NCBI RefSeq assembly: GCF_022376445.1
Contig: NW_025955114.1
Location: 1-64,000, forward strand
Source: Fomitopsis serialis
Taxonomy: Eukaryota > Basidiomycota > Agaricomycetes > Polyporales > Fomitopsidaceae
DNA: 64,000 bases
Reading direction: 5' to 3'
The translations under genes and the position numbers were made by a program. The notes under the pieces are model-generated. The model was not told the DNA's origin. It saw nothing but the letters and a program-made list of their open reading frames with translations, and searched no databases. Below, piece by piece: positions 1-11,849 of this stretch. The stretch's first letter is position 1. Every line of letters starts with the position of its first letter.

Positions 1-767
1 GACGGTCGACGCGGAACCGACATCGCACACGAAGAGAACGTCCCGGTCGGAGCGCGCCGCACGTTCGCACAGAGCATCGCACACCATCCGAACACAGCGT
101 ACACAGCGGACCGGCTTGACCGCTCAGCTCGAAAGAGGTGTGTAGATGATCTTTATCGTCCCTTTTCCCGTTGTCTCTGACGAGGGAGGCGCAGAGCTGG
201 ACGCCCTTGAAGGGCGCATTCCGAAGAGCCGTCGACGCGCCTCGAGAAGATCGGCAACTGGTCTCCAGTTACATCTTCTCCTGCTTCCTTCGCCGCAGCC
301 TGCACCGTATACGCCAGCGCCTCCACCTACGCGAGCTGGTACTCCTCCAGACGAACGAACCCTATACCAGCAACTTCAGCATCGTCTACGCCGGCATGCT
401 TGGCGCGACCATCCTGTCCTTGATGTTACCACTGTCATGTGGTGTTACGCCGAGCTCGAGGAGATATACGAGAGGCCCATGGGATATACGAGCCCCGAGC
501 GAGCTCCCGGAGTGGTGGACGTGGCAGCGCGAGACGTACGTGCCTCCGCACCGAAGCTCGCCCGCCGTTACGCGGGCTCCGTCACCGCTTTTGTACGATC
601 TCCGGTTGCTTATGGGCGGGCTCGTGGGACCTGTGTTCGGAACGGTCATACGGCGAGGTATCGTGACTAGCGCGATGACTGCGTCTGCGGCGCTGGGATG
701 TGGCGCGGCCGGTACAGGGCTTGTCATTGGCGGTATACTCGTCTGCCTGTCCTGTACCTATGGATGA
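1..767 (+). pseudogene. Broken copy of the four-helix membrane protein family (subfamily A)
   Basis: This is a decayed relative of the gene at 11850-12775. The matching protein pieces alternate between two reading frames: QTNEPYTSNF and IVYAG in one frame, a YAELEEIYERP segment in the other, PEWWTWQRETYVPP back in the first, KLARRYAG in the second, then the last helix pair ending GCGAAGTG in the first. At least three frameshifts are therefore needed to follow the homology. The upstream 145 bp also match the hydrophilic N-terminal coding part of the 11850 gene. The phase-1 intron seen there is still recognisable here (GTGTGT near 138, CAG near 194). The copy lies in opposite orientation to its nearest relative, about 11 kb away. 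The true start lies at or beyond the left edge. I infer that it is non-functional. Confidence 0.8.
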
Positions 768-1690
768 AGCTCTGTAAGGGGAAGGGACGCCGAGTGTTGA
801 TACGTGTGAGGTTTGGTCTACTGCTGGGTCTATGCGCGCCCGCGAGATGGGGAGAGGATACCCAAGTGGTTATGGACTTGTATAGCCAAGAACAGTGGGC
901 CGTACCTATGATAGCTACCTAGTACAGACCTACATAGTGCGCCTCCGTCAATTTATCTATGGTCATGAGTTTCACATGTGGCGAGAGACCTCCTTGGTTG
1001 CATTCATGCTTCGTCGCTCAGCGAGGCACGGATAAATATCGTGACGAAACCGGCGACTCCGTTCTTAGGGACACTGAGAGTACGCCTCGCTCAGCGATAG
1101 TACATTGCTCATATTCAGCGTCTATGGCCATCGTACTGAAGCGTGAAGGCGACAATAATCGTTCAAACGACCTCCTACACACGACGCCAGTGGACTGTAG
1201 GCGTGTGCGACGCGGGCAGCTCACGATAGGATGGCTCTGTCGGAGTCGCTCACTGGCATAGGCGGAGGCTGTGTGCGAAGTCACTGACAATACTAGGTAT
1301 ACGGATACTCCGAGTCGTACAGGGCCTTCGCTTGTTGCCAGTGTGGCACTTTGACCCAATCTGTTGTTACAATTGCACTTGACTACGGCCCACGAGTCCT
1401 CGGCCGATACGGTTCAAGTACAACAAGGCAGAGCAGATCGCGCGGCGGAATACGATTTGGCCATAGCCTGCAGTAGTACACGGTGTTTGCGCCACAATTG
1501 CCCGTCAGATAGGAGATGCAATGCAGCTTCGTTGGTATTGTGTGGAAGCTTCAGCCTCAATACCTCAGGCCTCAGCCGTGGCAACCGCAAGCTATGCCTC
1601 AAGCTTCCAAACTTCACTGACACCGAGACAATTGCAGGCAGGATACATGCTTACGATAGCAGATTGAACATAGCCTTCTCGTCCTTTGGT
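768..1690. other. Intergenic stretch, no gene seen
   Basis: Only short ORFs in conflicting frames occur, with no recognisable domain. The stretch ends at the TATA box of the next gene. Confidence 0.5.
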
Positions 1691-1697
1691 TATAAAT
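1691..1697 (+). promoter_or_regulatory. TATA box of the 1798 gene
   Basis: TATAAAT lies 101 bp before the ATG at 1798. It also rules out the in-frame ATG at 1696, which overlaps the TATA box and would lie upstream of any transcript start it directs. Confidence 0.6.
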
Positions 1698-1797
1698 GAG
1701 AGCAGGGCATCGAATACGATTCACCCACCTCCGCACACTACAGTTCCATCCAGTACATTCCCATATCTCAGTGGCCTCCTACCGCTCCGTGCAAGCC

Positions 1798-2658
1798 ATG
1801 GCCTTCTTCCGTCTTCCTTTCCTGACGTTGCACTCTGGGTACACTCGCTTGCCCCAGTTTGATCTCGAAGGGGCCGCGAAAGACGCCACTCCTTTCTTCA
1901 AGTTGGAGTCGGACGCCGCTACCTCAAAGGAGGAATCGCACACGGAACCGATATCGGGCACAGAGAACGACGGTGAGTCTTGCATCGCCACCAGTCCTTC
2001 ACACATCGTCCTAAAGGTCAATCTAGTAGGAACTGTCATCCCCGTGGGGCACACGGAAAGGCCCACGACGTGGTTGAAGAAGATTGTGATATTCACCTTC
2101 AACTATTACTGCGCCGCCGTCTTCTTCGCGACCGTCTCCGCCGTTTTCGCTGGCACCTGCACTTGGCTGGGAGGATGGCTTCTCTCGGATCAGGAACCCT
2201 ACGCCAGCAACTTCACCGACAACGTCGTTTACGCTGGCGCGCTCGGCGGGGCCATCGTCTCCGTGGCGTTCTCCACGACGCTTATGGCGTACAGAGAGCT
2301 GGAGGCGTGGTACGAGAAGGCCCACGGGATATACAAGCAACCGGACCTTCAGGATCCGCGGACGTGGCAATGCGAGACGGACATGCCTCCGCAGCCAGAA
2401 CTCGCGGGCCGTCATGCGTGGTCTGTAGCGAAGGCATGCTTTGTTTTGGGTCTGCTTGTCGCCGGGCTGCTCGGACCTTGGGTGGGAGCGACGATAATCA
2501 TCCAGCACGGCTTGATGGATAGCACGATGACGGCACTGCATGCTCTGAGATGCGGCGCCGCTGGTACTGGGGTCGTGGCTAGCATTGCACTTTTCGGCAT
2601 ATCCTGTGCAAGACAGAGATTGTTATTGGCATCGGAGAACCGGTATATAGTCTTGTAG
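1798..2658 (+). CDS. Four-helix membrane protein, subfamily A
   Basis: I do not recognise a named family. The protein has a hydrophilic N-terminus of about 100 residues, then four predicted membrane helices in two similar halves. Half 1 holds a helix, the loop SDQEPYASNF and a helix beginning VYAGALGGAIVS. It is followed by LEAWYEKAHGIY and a WQCETDMPP linker. Half 2 holds AGLLGPWVGATI, a short loop, then LRCGAAGTGVV. The start is set by the TATA box and by the N-terminal motif HSGYTRLPQFDLEG, which recurs in the 19998 gene. A GTGAGT..CTAG stretch at 1973-2026 (54 nt, no stop, phase 1) sits where the 11850 gene has its intron, so it is probably spliced; the product is then about 268 residues, otherwise 286. 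Function unknown. Confidence 0.75.
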   Translation: MAFFRLPFLTLHSGYTRLPQFDLEGAAKDATPFFKLESDAATSKEESHTEPISGTENDGESCIATSPSHIVLKVNLVGTVIPVGHTERPTTWLKKIVIFTFNYYCAAVFFATVSAVFAGTCTWLGGWLLSDQEPYASNFTDNVVYAGALGGAIVSVAFSTTLMAYRELEAWYEKAHGIYKQPDLQDPRTWQCETDMPPQPELAGRHAWSVAKACFVLGLLVAGLLGPWVGATIIIQHGLMDSTMTALHALRCGAAGTGVVASIALFGISCARQRLLLASENRYIVL

Positions 2659-3519
2659 TCCCGGGATGCGGAGGTGTATTGGGGGATTCATGTAGGACAA
2701 TGACGGACTTCTATTGTGATATGTACATACCTTCAAAGAGACAATACGGCGGTCGCACACAAGCATGTATCCTTCGTGACCGAGTCCCGCGACGGTGCGA
2801 TATCGATGCCTTCAGACAGATCCTCATTCATCGTTTGCGAGATGATCGGGATCGGTATATAAGCATGCACGAGTGGCAGCCGTCCTCGGGAATAAATTAG
2901 CCGCCGTCGTCAGCATTATACTTGTATCGGGGTTAACTCACGGTGACGCGGCTCAGAAGTCAATCAAAGCAAGTCGGTACTCAGGTTTTAGAATAGTCAG
3001 CAAGCAGTGGCTCGGCAATGGTCCCCGATAAAGCAAGTTCAGGTAGAGAGGCTCTGAGCAAAGCAGCGACACGAAGTTACCATATGTGTGGCGCATGGCG
3101 CATCGCCCTCGAGACCCGATGTTGAGAGCATGCATGCAGTAGACACGTGGGATGGACAGTCAGGTTTCGCGTGGCGGTGCAGCAGCATTCGAGGACGAGG
3201 CTGAAGCAGTGCACGCAGGCCGGCCTCGCTATACTATGACAGAACAGCGCAGGCCAAAGCACGACATACGGTCGCAGAACAGCCACGGCTCTAAGCAATG
3301 GCTGTCCTGGAAACCGCAGGCTACGCCACACAGAAGCTTTGGCTGAAGAGCTCGAGCCTGAGGACGTGTTCTAAATGCAGTGACAAACTGGACACAGCCT
3401 TCTCGCCGCTCAACGATAAAAAGAATGCCCGGCGAGCGGTACTAGCCCATCACCTCTTCTGCATCCACTCCACAGAGCCAAGAACACTTGCCCTCGATCC
3501 CGAGTCCACCTTGCAGGCC
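2659..3519. other. Intergenic stretch
   Basis: No gene recognised. The frame of the next gene stays open upstream to 3298, so the last 220 bp could be coding if an earlier ATG is used. Confidence 0.45.
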
Positions 3520-4335
3520 ATGATAGGCATCTTTTTGCCGCATCCGAGTCTAGGGTCTGGTAGCGTCGACACCTGCTTTCAACAACCACACCCGGACAAT
3601 GAAGACGCCACATACCTGCTCGAGTCGTGCGAGACTGGATCGACGGACACGCTCGTCGAAGGAGCGATCGGCAACCGTCCAATGCAGCGACCCTCAAAGT
3701 GGACGAGCCTATCGAATGCGTTCCTCCAGAAATGGCCCAACCTCCACTTCACAGCGCCACAAATACCAAGCGTGCACAGCAAGAAGGCCATGACACTCCT
3801 CGTCGACTACACGCTGCAGTGTATCTTCTATGCTGCAGTGTTCGCTGCGTACGCTGGCGCATCGACATTCTTAGGTCTGGTCCCGTTGGCATTCATCCCT
3901 GAAGAGCCGTACGCGGGCGACGCCAACGTGATCTTCCTGGGTGCCCTCGGCGGATCCATCCTCTCGGTCGGGTTCACCACTGTCCACTGGGGATTCTATC
4001 GGCTAGAGGAGTTATACGAGGCTGCTTACGGCATATACCAGGAGCCAAGCCGACGATACCGATGGCAGCACGAGACGGAGACGAATGACCCCCCACCACC
4101 GGAGCTCGCCTGCCGCTACGGATCCACAGTCTTCTTCCACAGCGTCGTGGCAGGCCTGCTCACGTCCGGGCTGCTCGGACCTGTAGTGGGAACAGCGATA
4201 TTGATCCAGCACGGTGTCATGGATGGCACGCTGACTTTGGTGCAAGCGATGATATGCGGTGGCGTCGGGACCGGGGTGGTCTTTGCTATTCTGCTGATCG
4301 GCGTGGCGGTGATGCACGTTACATGGGACTGGTGA
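3520..4335 (+). CDS. Four-helix membrane protein, subfamily A
   Basis: Tandem relative of the 1798 gene. Half 1 reads AAYAGASTFLG, loop PEEPYAGDANV, then FLGALGGSILSVGF and RLEELYEAAYGIYQEP. The linker is WQHETETNDPPPPELACRYG. Half 2 reads TSGLLGPVVGTAILIQHG, then ICGGVGTGVV. The ATG at 3520 gives 271 residues with a roughly 90-residue hydrophilic N-terminus; the frame is open back to an ATG at 3298 (345 residues), but that extension looks unlike the relatives. No intron is needed. No signal peptide is evident. Role unknown; a plasma- or endomembrane location is inferred from the helices only. Confidence 0.7.
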   Translation: MIGIFLPHPSLGSGSVDTCFQQPHPDNEDATYLLESCETGSTDTLVEGAIGNRPMQRPSKWTSLSNAFLQKWPNLHFTAPQIPSVHSKKAMTLLVDYTLQCIFYAAVFAAYAGASTFLGLVPLAFIPEEPYAGDANVIFLGALGGSILSVGFTTVHWGFYRLEELYEAAYGIYQEPSRRYRWQHETETNDPPPPELACRYGSTVFFHSVVAGLLTSGLLGPVVGTAILIQHGVMDGTLTLVQAMICGGVGTGVVFAILLIGVAVMHVTWDW

Positions 4336-5802
4336 ATGTCGCTTGGCGAGTTTGTGGTCGTGCTATGTTCTGAATGCGGAGGGAGCCAGGGACGATCTCC
4401 AATGGACTCGTACGAAGTGCAACAATGGACCGTGAGTATGATTATATGTAGTATGCGAAACCATGGAACATGCGTACCTTGATTTCATCTCAAAGGACCG
4501 GCGCAGTCACAAAGTGCGTGGAGTTGATAGCCTTGAGTTAACCGGTAAGGGAAGATCACGGCATTGAGCGATTCGACGATGTAGAGACTAGTTGACAATG
4601 ATTCCGAAGTCCACTGGAACAGTGGGAAGAACTGACGATCACGTCGAAAGGATCTCATGAGCGCGAACCAGCTGGAAGTTATGTACATATCGACTTACAC
4701 AGATCCGCTCGTTTGAGAATATTCTACTTGCTGTAGTACTTAGTTGTTCAGCAAGTTGCGTCGTAATGGTTGAACGTTGCACGTTGAACTTGCAATCCTC
4801 CTCGCCAAACGTGTTAAGCGCTGAAGCGCTGCCAAGAATAGATGTGCACGTGGCGTCCGTATGCACTCCTCCTCCTCCTCCTCGCGACCACGTTCAAGTC
4901 AGACAGAGACGTTCACAGTACTAGTCATTCCGCGACGTTGTACCCTGCCACCGCGGTTCCCTCCTTTGGTTTTCATATTACTATCGTGCCGGGCTTGTCA
5001 ATGCGAAACGCGGTAGCCGTCACGGTGTCATCCACTGGTGTCACGGCACTACTTATACTCTCAAATGAGAATCCCTCTAATCTGTAAGTTCATACGCAGC
5101 CTTGGGACAGTACTCACTGTGACTCACTTGCGCACCATGCATTGGTCATACTCCACGACCACAGTGTTTCTGGCTATGCAAAATCGTACAGGTGAGTGAC
5201 TGGCGGAGTTTAATGACGTCGACGAACGAGAAGCTGACCTCCGTTTCCAATACTTCACAGTACATAGCGCAAGCCATCGCAGCGAGCGCGAAGTGTGAGA
5301 GATTCCACCCCAGACAAATCCCAGACGCCCTCCTCCTCCTCCACGAGCCCGAGTTGAGCCCGAGCGTCCATGTCAGAACAGACGCTTATAGCTGTGTTTG
5401 GACATTGCGTTTGCCTCGCGTTTGCCGCACAGCAAGGTCCTCGTGCGACCGAGGGGCAACAGATCCTGACCTAGTCCGAGGATCGAACGCTGTCGTTTGG
5501 GTCGCCCTGCTAAGCTTTGCATCGGCTTGGGGGTGCCCGCCGAGGTCCGCCGATAGTTGGTCGGCGCAGTATTAGGTGCGGCTCATCTTATAACTGCAAG
5601 TACTTACGCCGTTGTGGAGCTTCCATCCATCAAGCGAAGGATAGAACACCGGTGGCGAGCTCCATGGCAGCGTCTGCAGTGTACATCTCGTTGGCAGTGC
5701 CTGTCGCGGGCGGCGCAGTATGTCCGGTTACTCCCACCGTATCCGTAGTTACGTTTCCTCAAAGTCTGTGTTGGGAGCGCTGATGGGCGCGTGCTATTTG
5801 CA
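4336..5802. other. Intergenic stretch with CTC microsatellites
   Basis: Contains a (CTC)n run at about 4866-4883, a smaller one near 5330, and a GTTGAACGTT-type motif at about 4769-4793. No ORF here shows a recognisable domain. Confidence 0.5.
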
Positions 5803-5810
5803 TATAAATA
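5803..5810 (+). promoter_or_regulatory. TATA box of the phospholipase D gene
   Basis: TATAAATA lies 47 bp upstream of the ATG at 5857. Confidence 0.6.
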
Positions 5811-5856
5811 ACGGCTGCGGGTTCATCGGAGGCTAGATATACCCTTTGCTACAGCC

Positions 5857-8800
5857 ATGTTTGCGGAACTCGAGCACGCCGTTGAAGAGATTGAGAAGGA
5901 TATCCCCAAGGGCATCGAAGGCGCTTGGGACACCATCGATGGTGCGTACCCTACTGCTTCATGTGGTCCTGTGACAAGCTTATAGCGATGTGTGTCGTCA
6001 TGCGTAGGGTTTTTGAATCCGAACCGTGTGTCTTTCCTTGTGTCGAGTGATGTCTTCTCGTAATACTCCTTACAGGTCGGCATGATACCCCAGAAGAGAA
6101 GCGTATTGATGCGCTACGGACCGAAATCAATGACGGCCACCGTTTCCAGTCCTTCGCAGAGCAGCGTCCATCCAATGCTGTAAAATGGTGGGCCCCGTCG
6201 TCGCTTACACGCTTGTGACCTTGACATTCTTGACAGGCACATTGACGGACATGATTACTTCTATGCCGTTTCAGAAGTCTTGGATAGTGCCCGCGAGTGC
6301 ATCTTCATCTTGGTGTGTGATATTCTCTGCCTCGTCTTGTTCAACGGTTCACGATCGTACCTCAGGATTGGTGGTTGACTCCCGAAGTGTACTTGCGCCG
6401 CCCGCCCGCTTTCAATAAGGAATGGCGCTTGGACCGCCTGCTGAAACGCAAGGCGGAAGAGGGCGTCCGGATCTATGTCGTCGTATACAAGGAAGTCACT
6501 CAAGAAATGTCCATGGATTCGTCTCATACTAAGGTAAGCAGTTCGGTGTCGCTTCCCGTCGCCGAAATTGAATCGCTTTGGTAGCACGCTCTTGAAGCGC
6601 TGCACCCCAACATTGCGTGCATGCGTCACCCCGATCACATCGGGAGTAAAGGTGTGAAACACATACAGTCATTTCTATCGCCTGTACTGATGTTTCCCAG
6701 ACGACGTCGAGTTCTGGTCGCACCACGAAAAGGTCTGTCTCCTTCCATACTCTACGAAGTCCTTTCCTTACCATCCACACAGCTCGTGATAGTAGACAAC
6801 CACCGCGCAGGCGTTGGCGGGCTCGATCTCAGCTTCGGGCGCTGGGACACGCACATGCACCCGCTCGGGGATGTGCACCCTACAGACCTGACGCGCACGC
6901 TTTTCCCGGGGCAGGACTACAACAACGCGCGTATCATGGACTTCAAGGACGTTCAGAACTATGTGAGCAATGGCCTGAGCGTGCTCGAGTCTGCGCGGAT
7001 GCCGTGGCACGATGTATGTGGCTATGTAGCTCTCTCCAAGTGGTACCTGATACTCAACACATCGCATAAAGGTCCATTTGACGATCTGCGGGCCGTCGGT
7101 ACTTGATTTGGTACAGCACTTCATGGAGCGCTGGAATGAAATCAAGCGAAGGAAGGTGTGTATCCTCCTTGCAAGGCAGGTTGTGATCAAGGGCTAATGA
7201 GTCTCACAGTACAGTCATGATACGTGGGTGGAAGACATTCTGCATCACTACAATCGTCAGAAGCTCACGCATCGTGATGTTAGACATTACGATTGGCTCG
7301 CACTCCCGCATGATGTCGAAGCAGCTCCCGACGAAGCTGTCGTGCGTAAGTTTCCGACGTGTCCTGTCCCTCATCCCATCACCTAATCTTGAACATCCCA
7401 TAGTCCATCCTTACCGCGAAAAGTGGCACCAGATAGGCCGGCATTTCCGTCAACGATTCCATGGTGAACACCTCACTGCGCGGCAGTTCGACGACCTCGA
7501 CGATCCGGAGTTGTATCCGCGACCGCCGAACGGGACGTGCCGCGTACAGGCAGTGCGCAGCGTGAGCGACTGGAGCAACGGCGTGCTGACAGAGCACAGC
7601 GTCCAGAACGCTTGTAAGAGTGTCCTCGCCATCGGGAATGCGCCACATTGACAAAGTCCTTTCAGATTGTCAATTGATCATGGAGGCGAACCATTTCATA
7701 TATATTGGTAAGTGGCTTAGTTGCGTGATGTTTAGATTCGCCTTAATATCCTCACAATGTAGAGAACCAATTCTTGTGAGTGTCTATATTATGACCTTTC
7801 GTTCGTTTCTCTGAACTTTGGTCTCGTAGCATTTCGAGTACACAGCAGAAAGACGATCCCGTGAAAAATCAAATCGCAGCAGCTCTCGTCGACCGAATCC
7901 TTCTAGCAGCTCGTAACAACCAGAAGTTCAAGGTCAGCGCGCATCGTGTTATCCATCATGCCGATCTAGATTTCTCATGACTGTCCTGGCGATAGGTGGT
8001 CATAGTGATTCCCGAAGTTCCTGGCTTTGCAGGACCAGGTAACGCCCGTCGTGCATCCTCTGCCTCAGTCCATTCTGATTTGCTTGTCCAGTTAAGGACG
8101 AGACGTCAATCAGGACAATCATGGCCGCTCAATACCGTACCATGAATCGTGGAGGTCATAGCATCTATGAGGAGATCAGCAAGGCAGGATATGAGCCGTG
8201 AGTTGTTTATGTTCCACCAGTCTGAACCTTCTCACACGGTATGCTAGAATGGATTACATTCGTTTCTATCACCTACGAACCTACGATCGCATCAACGCTC
8301 CGTACGGTAGGAGTCTATCTATCTGGATCCTATCGCCTTACTCAACTGGCTCGTAGAATCCTTCATAAAAGTCATCGAAGAACGTAGCGGCATCAAGTTC
8401 CACCAGGCCATGACGGCTCTCGCCCGTCTCTGGGTTGGAAGGGACGAGGAGGCCAACGCACCTAAAGAAACTACTGTCGTCCTCCCAACGGGTAAGATCG
8501 TCGACCAGCCGAGTGCGTCCGGGCAGCAACCCGAGCTCAAGACCGAGACGTACGCGCTACCACAGACGTACGAGGAGGCACAAGAGATCGTCGACCAGTG
8601 GCACCGCGCTGCGGTCAGCCTCCGAGAAGGTGGAGATATCTCCGACAACGTCGTCCAGCATGTCATGGAGGACCGGACGAACCTGAACGAGGAGGGATGG
8701 TTAGGCACGCCTGAGGAAGAGAAGGCTGCGTATGTCTCTGACCTCGTGTACATTCATTCGAAGGTCATGATCGTGGATGACCGGAGAGTCGTCGTATGTG

Positions 8801-9655
8801 CTGTCGACAACTCTGATAAGGGACTAGCTGATGGGTACCGACTAGATGGGTTCTGCGAATATCAATGATCGGAGTATGAAGGTAAGGACATGTCGCTTGG
8901 AGCGGAATGCACACTGACGGTCTTGTCCAGGGCAATGGCGATTCCGAGATCGCCTTAGTGATTGAAGACGAGGACATGATTGAAACCACCATGGACGGTA
9001 AACCGTACATGGCGGCACGCTTCGCCGCCACCTTCCGTAGGAAGCTCTACAGAGGTATGTCTAAGCCTCAAAATGCTCCTTCGCTTCTTTCATACATCAC
9101 CGGACAGAGCACCTCGGCCTCATGCCGCCACAGTACTGCGCAGGCAAAGAGCAAGTCACTTCGTTCATGCGCCCTGCGCCCCACCCGAACGACGACGAGA
9201 CCGACGAGGGCGAAGACAAGATTGTCGCGGATCCTCTCGCGGATCTCACCATGAGCCTGTGGAACGAGACTGCAAGGCGGAACCGCGCGATCTTCGCAGA
9301 GATTTTCCGTACTGTACCAACGAATTGGGTTAAGAACTGGGATGAATATGCTGTACGTCCATCCACAAATTTGTGTATGGCCTAGAAGTGCTGACTACGA
9401 CCGAAGCAATATGTGCCGAAGGTCATGCCCGGACACGTCGTCTCAGAGATTTCACTCGAACATGCGAAGGACCGTCTCTCTCGAGTGAGGGGTGCCCTGG
9501 TGGAATGTCCCATTGTGAGTCTTAAATTCAGAATCCGGAGCATTGCGTGTTTCAAGACACTGAAATCGTTTTAGGACTTCTTGATTGACCAGAAGGACTT
9601 CGTGGAGGGCATAGACTGGATAGGCTTGAACCCGACACTGCCAATCTATATCTGA
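5857..9655 (+). CDS. Phospholipase D (two HKD motifs), 22 exons
   Basis: Hydrolyses phosphatidylcholine-type phospholipids to phosphatidic acid. Exons: 5857-5941, 6076-6187, 6237-6312, 6366-6533, 6585-6651, 6701-6732, 6783-7013, 7072-7155, 7210-7345, 7404-7613, 7666-7707, 7763-7775, 7830-7932, 7996-8038, 8092-8197, 8248-8306, 8357-8793, 8846-8881, 8931-9054, 9108-9352, 9407-9514, 9575-9655. They sum to 2598 nt, or 865 residues, with every junction in frame. The first catalytic motif HHEKLVIVDNHRAGVGGLD spans exons 6-7. The second, IHSKVMIVDD...GSANIND, is split by the 8794-8845 intron. The family landmarks DYFYAVSE, DWWLTPE and YIENQFF are present. Only about 65 residues precede the catalytic part, so the PX and PH domains of yeast Spo14 are absent, as in the short fungal PLDs. 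Exon 12 is only 13 nt. Confidence 0.93.
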
Positions 9656-11849
9656 GGGTGGGAACATATGTGCGGCATCCCTGTGTCGAAAAGTTTCCGA
9701 TGTAGTAGGCGATGAATATGGTATGTATGTATCGTTGTTGACGTTGTAATGCAGATGTGCTGCCAGATGTTGCCTTCTTCAAACGGCAATCGTTGATATC
9801 ACTGCATACTGGTGGTGGCACATGCACAGCTATTGTTCTTCTGCGAGACGGCGATCTGTGCTTACGTTGCTATGGGCCAGTTCATCGACTGACTATTTGA
9901 AGCAGTCGAAGACACCAATAGGTAGGCTCCGTTTTCACTTCCTGCTTCGGTTACCAGTTGTCCCATTCGGAATCGTGTCAGTAGCAGGAGACGGTTGCCT
10001 AAGCTGATGCCTACAACGCGTTGAGTTCGACTTCTCGCACTTCATAGTAGCCAAACCAGGTGGCCACATCGCTTTATCCCTCGCTCGATGGGGACGACCA
10101 TTGGAGCCGACCTATTGTCAACGGAATAAGGTACGCAGACAAAAAGAGTACTAAGCGAAACAGTGCTAGAAGCATCCCAAATCGCCTCAACAAAGTGCTT
10201 GGCCAAAGCGAATGAGACCCGGAGCCACGCGCGGCGCCAGGCCACAGAACAGGGGCAATGTGGCATGGTCAAAGCGTCGAAGCAAGGTCACCGCCACAGG
10301 CTGCGAGGGTCCATGATATATAAAGGGTGCCAATGCACACCGACGATCTCAACAAACCCTCCCTCCCCCTCATGATGAGACGATTCGACACTTGCTTACC
10401 TCAACGCTGTTGCCGCCCTCCGGACTCTCACCCAGCGTCGTTACTATTCCTCCTAACCAGCACTGTCCGAGCCTCCGGACTCCAATGCTCGCCGAACCCG
10501 TCGAGCCGTCGAAGCGGGCCAGCACGACGGCCGCTTTAAAGCGGCACACGGTCCACGAACGGCCGTGCAACGCGCTGACGACCTGTGCACGACAGATGGT
10601 GCGCAGCCCTGTGAACTGGACACGTCGGAGATCGTTGCAGACGTGCAGGGTTCCAGGATTGGCGTAGGAACGAATCTAGGTGAGCATCTTAATCTTAAAC
10701 GGACTGATTGTTGTATACTCATTGCGGTCTACAGCTGCACCAGGAGGCTGCATGAGAACTTTCAGGCCGGTGTGCGCCCATGGAGGGGATACATGATTCC
10801 CTCGAAGGGGTGGACGAGAAGTTCGAAGATTGTCAACCCTCGTGCGATGGTTCAACGCAACAACGCCTATCCTGCCTTTATACCAAACATCACCATCGCC
10901 GGCGGCATCGCGCATGCCTGATCTCACCAGCCTGCACAGACGAATCGAACATCGCAGCCTCATCACTTCCGTGTGGTGTCAAAGACAACCAACTAAGCAT
11001 AGGGACCAAAGGCCCCTCTCGCTGGGGATAGTCTGGAACCAGACAGTCGTCTGGCAACAGATATCTTCAGCCAGAGCATGCCCGTTGGTATCCTTGGCAG
11101 ATTTTTGAAGTTGCAATGTCCGAGAGGATCAGTCGCAATGACGCTCGCTGTACTCGACATATACGAGCCTCACTGTGCTTGACACCGCGCGAGGTCGTCT
11201 CCGTCTGCTCGTTACAAGAACCTGAGTGAGGCATGCACTTGGATTGTGACCAGCGATACTTAACCACTCACACTTCGAACGCAACGACGCCTAGCGTGAC
11301 TCGGCAGTTTCAAATCGGACGTCTCGAGATGCCTTATTGAAGCCGTCTCGAGAGCTCGTGCTAAGGCTCACGTTCAGCTCTGGGCTACTCAGCGGTCACA
11401 AGTTCCCCTCGCCTTGATTATCCCATAGATCTAAGACATCGCGGCGGCCGTATCACTGACTTGTCGATCTAATTCTCAAAGTTGTCCGTAAAATCAGAAG
11501 GCTCTGGCGGCCCGCGACTTGCCAGCTCGACTGAGCGACGCAACACCGTGGAGCGGGGGACCCTCGTCGGAGCCAAAGCGTGCGAGAAAGGATCACTGGA
11601 GTCAGAGGTTGTTCGATGTTGCAAGGATGAATGTGACCGCATACGTCTTGACGTGCATGTTAAAACGCAAGAGTTTCGATAAGCTGTCATAGAGGCGCGC
11701 CAGTTCTATACATGCGCCGTAGTCAATCTACTCTTCCCGATACAAAACAGTCCATGATGTCCATCGTGAGTAGAACTGTCTGGAGACATTCAGATCTCTT
11801 GCCATCTCTCGGGAGCAGGCAGATAGAAACTCACAATCGGAAAAACCCT
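9656..11849. other. Long intergenic stretch with a possible decayed small gene
   Basis: A TATA-like ATATATAAAG at about 10315 precedes ATGs at 10372/10375 and an open stretch to about 10680 that ends at a GTGAGC donor. No frame continues convincingly after that, so I call no gene. A 19-bp block (10446-10464) recurs inverted at 16156-16174. The rest (10.9-11.8 kb) shows nothing recognisable. Confidence 0.4.

Noticed and set aside
2023..2541. 172-codon minus-strand ORF
   Set aside because: Antisense to the 1798 membrane-protein gene; GC-rich codon bias explains it.
10372..10921. A small spliced gene behind the TATA-like element at 10315
   Set aside because: No frame stays open from an ATG across the GTGAGC donor into a convincing second exon.
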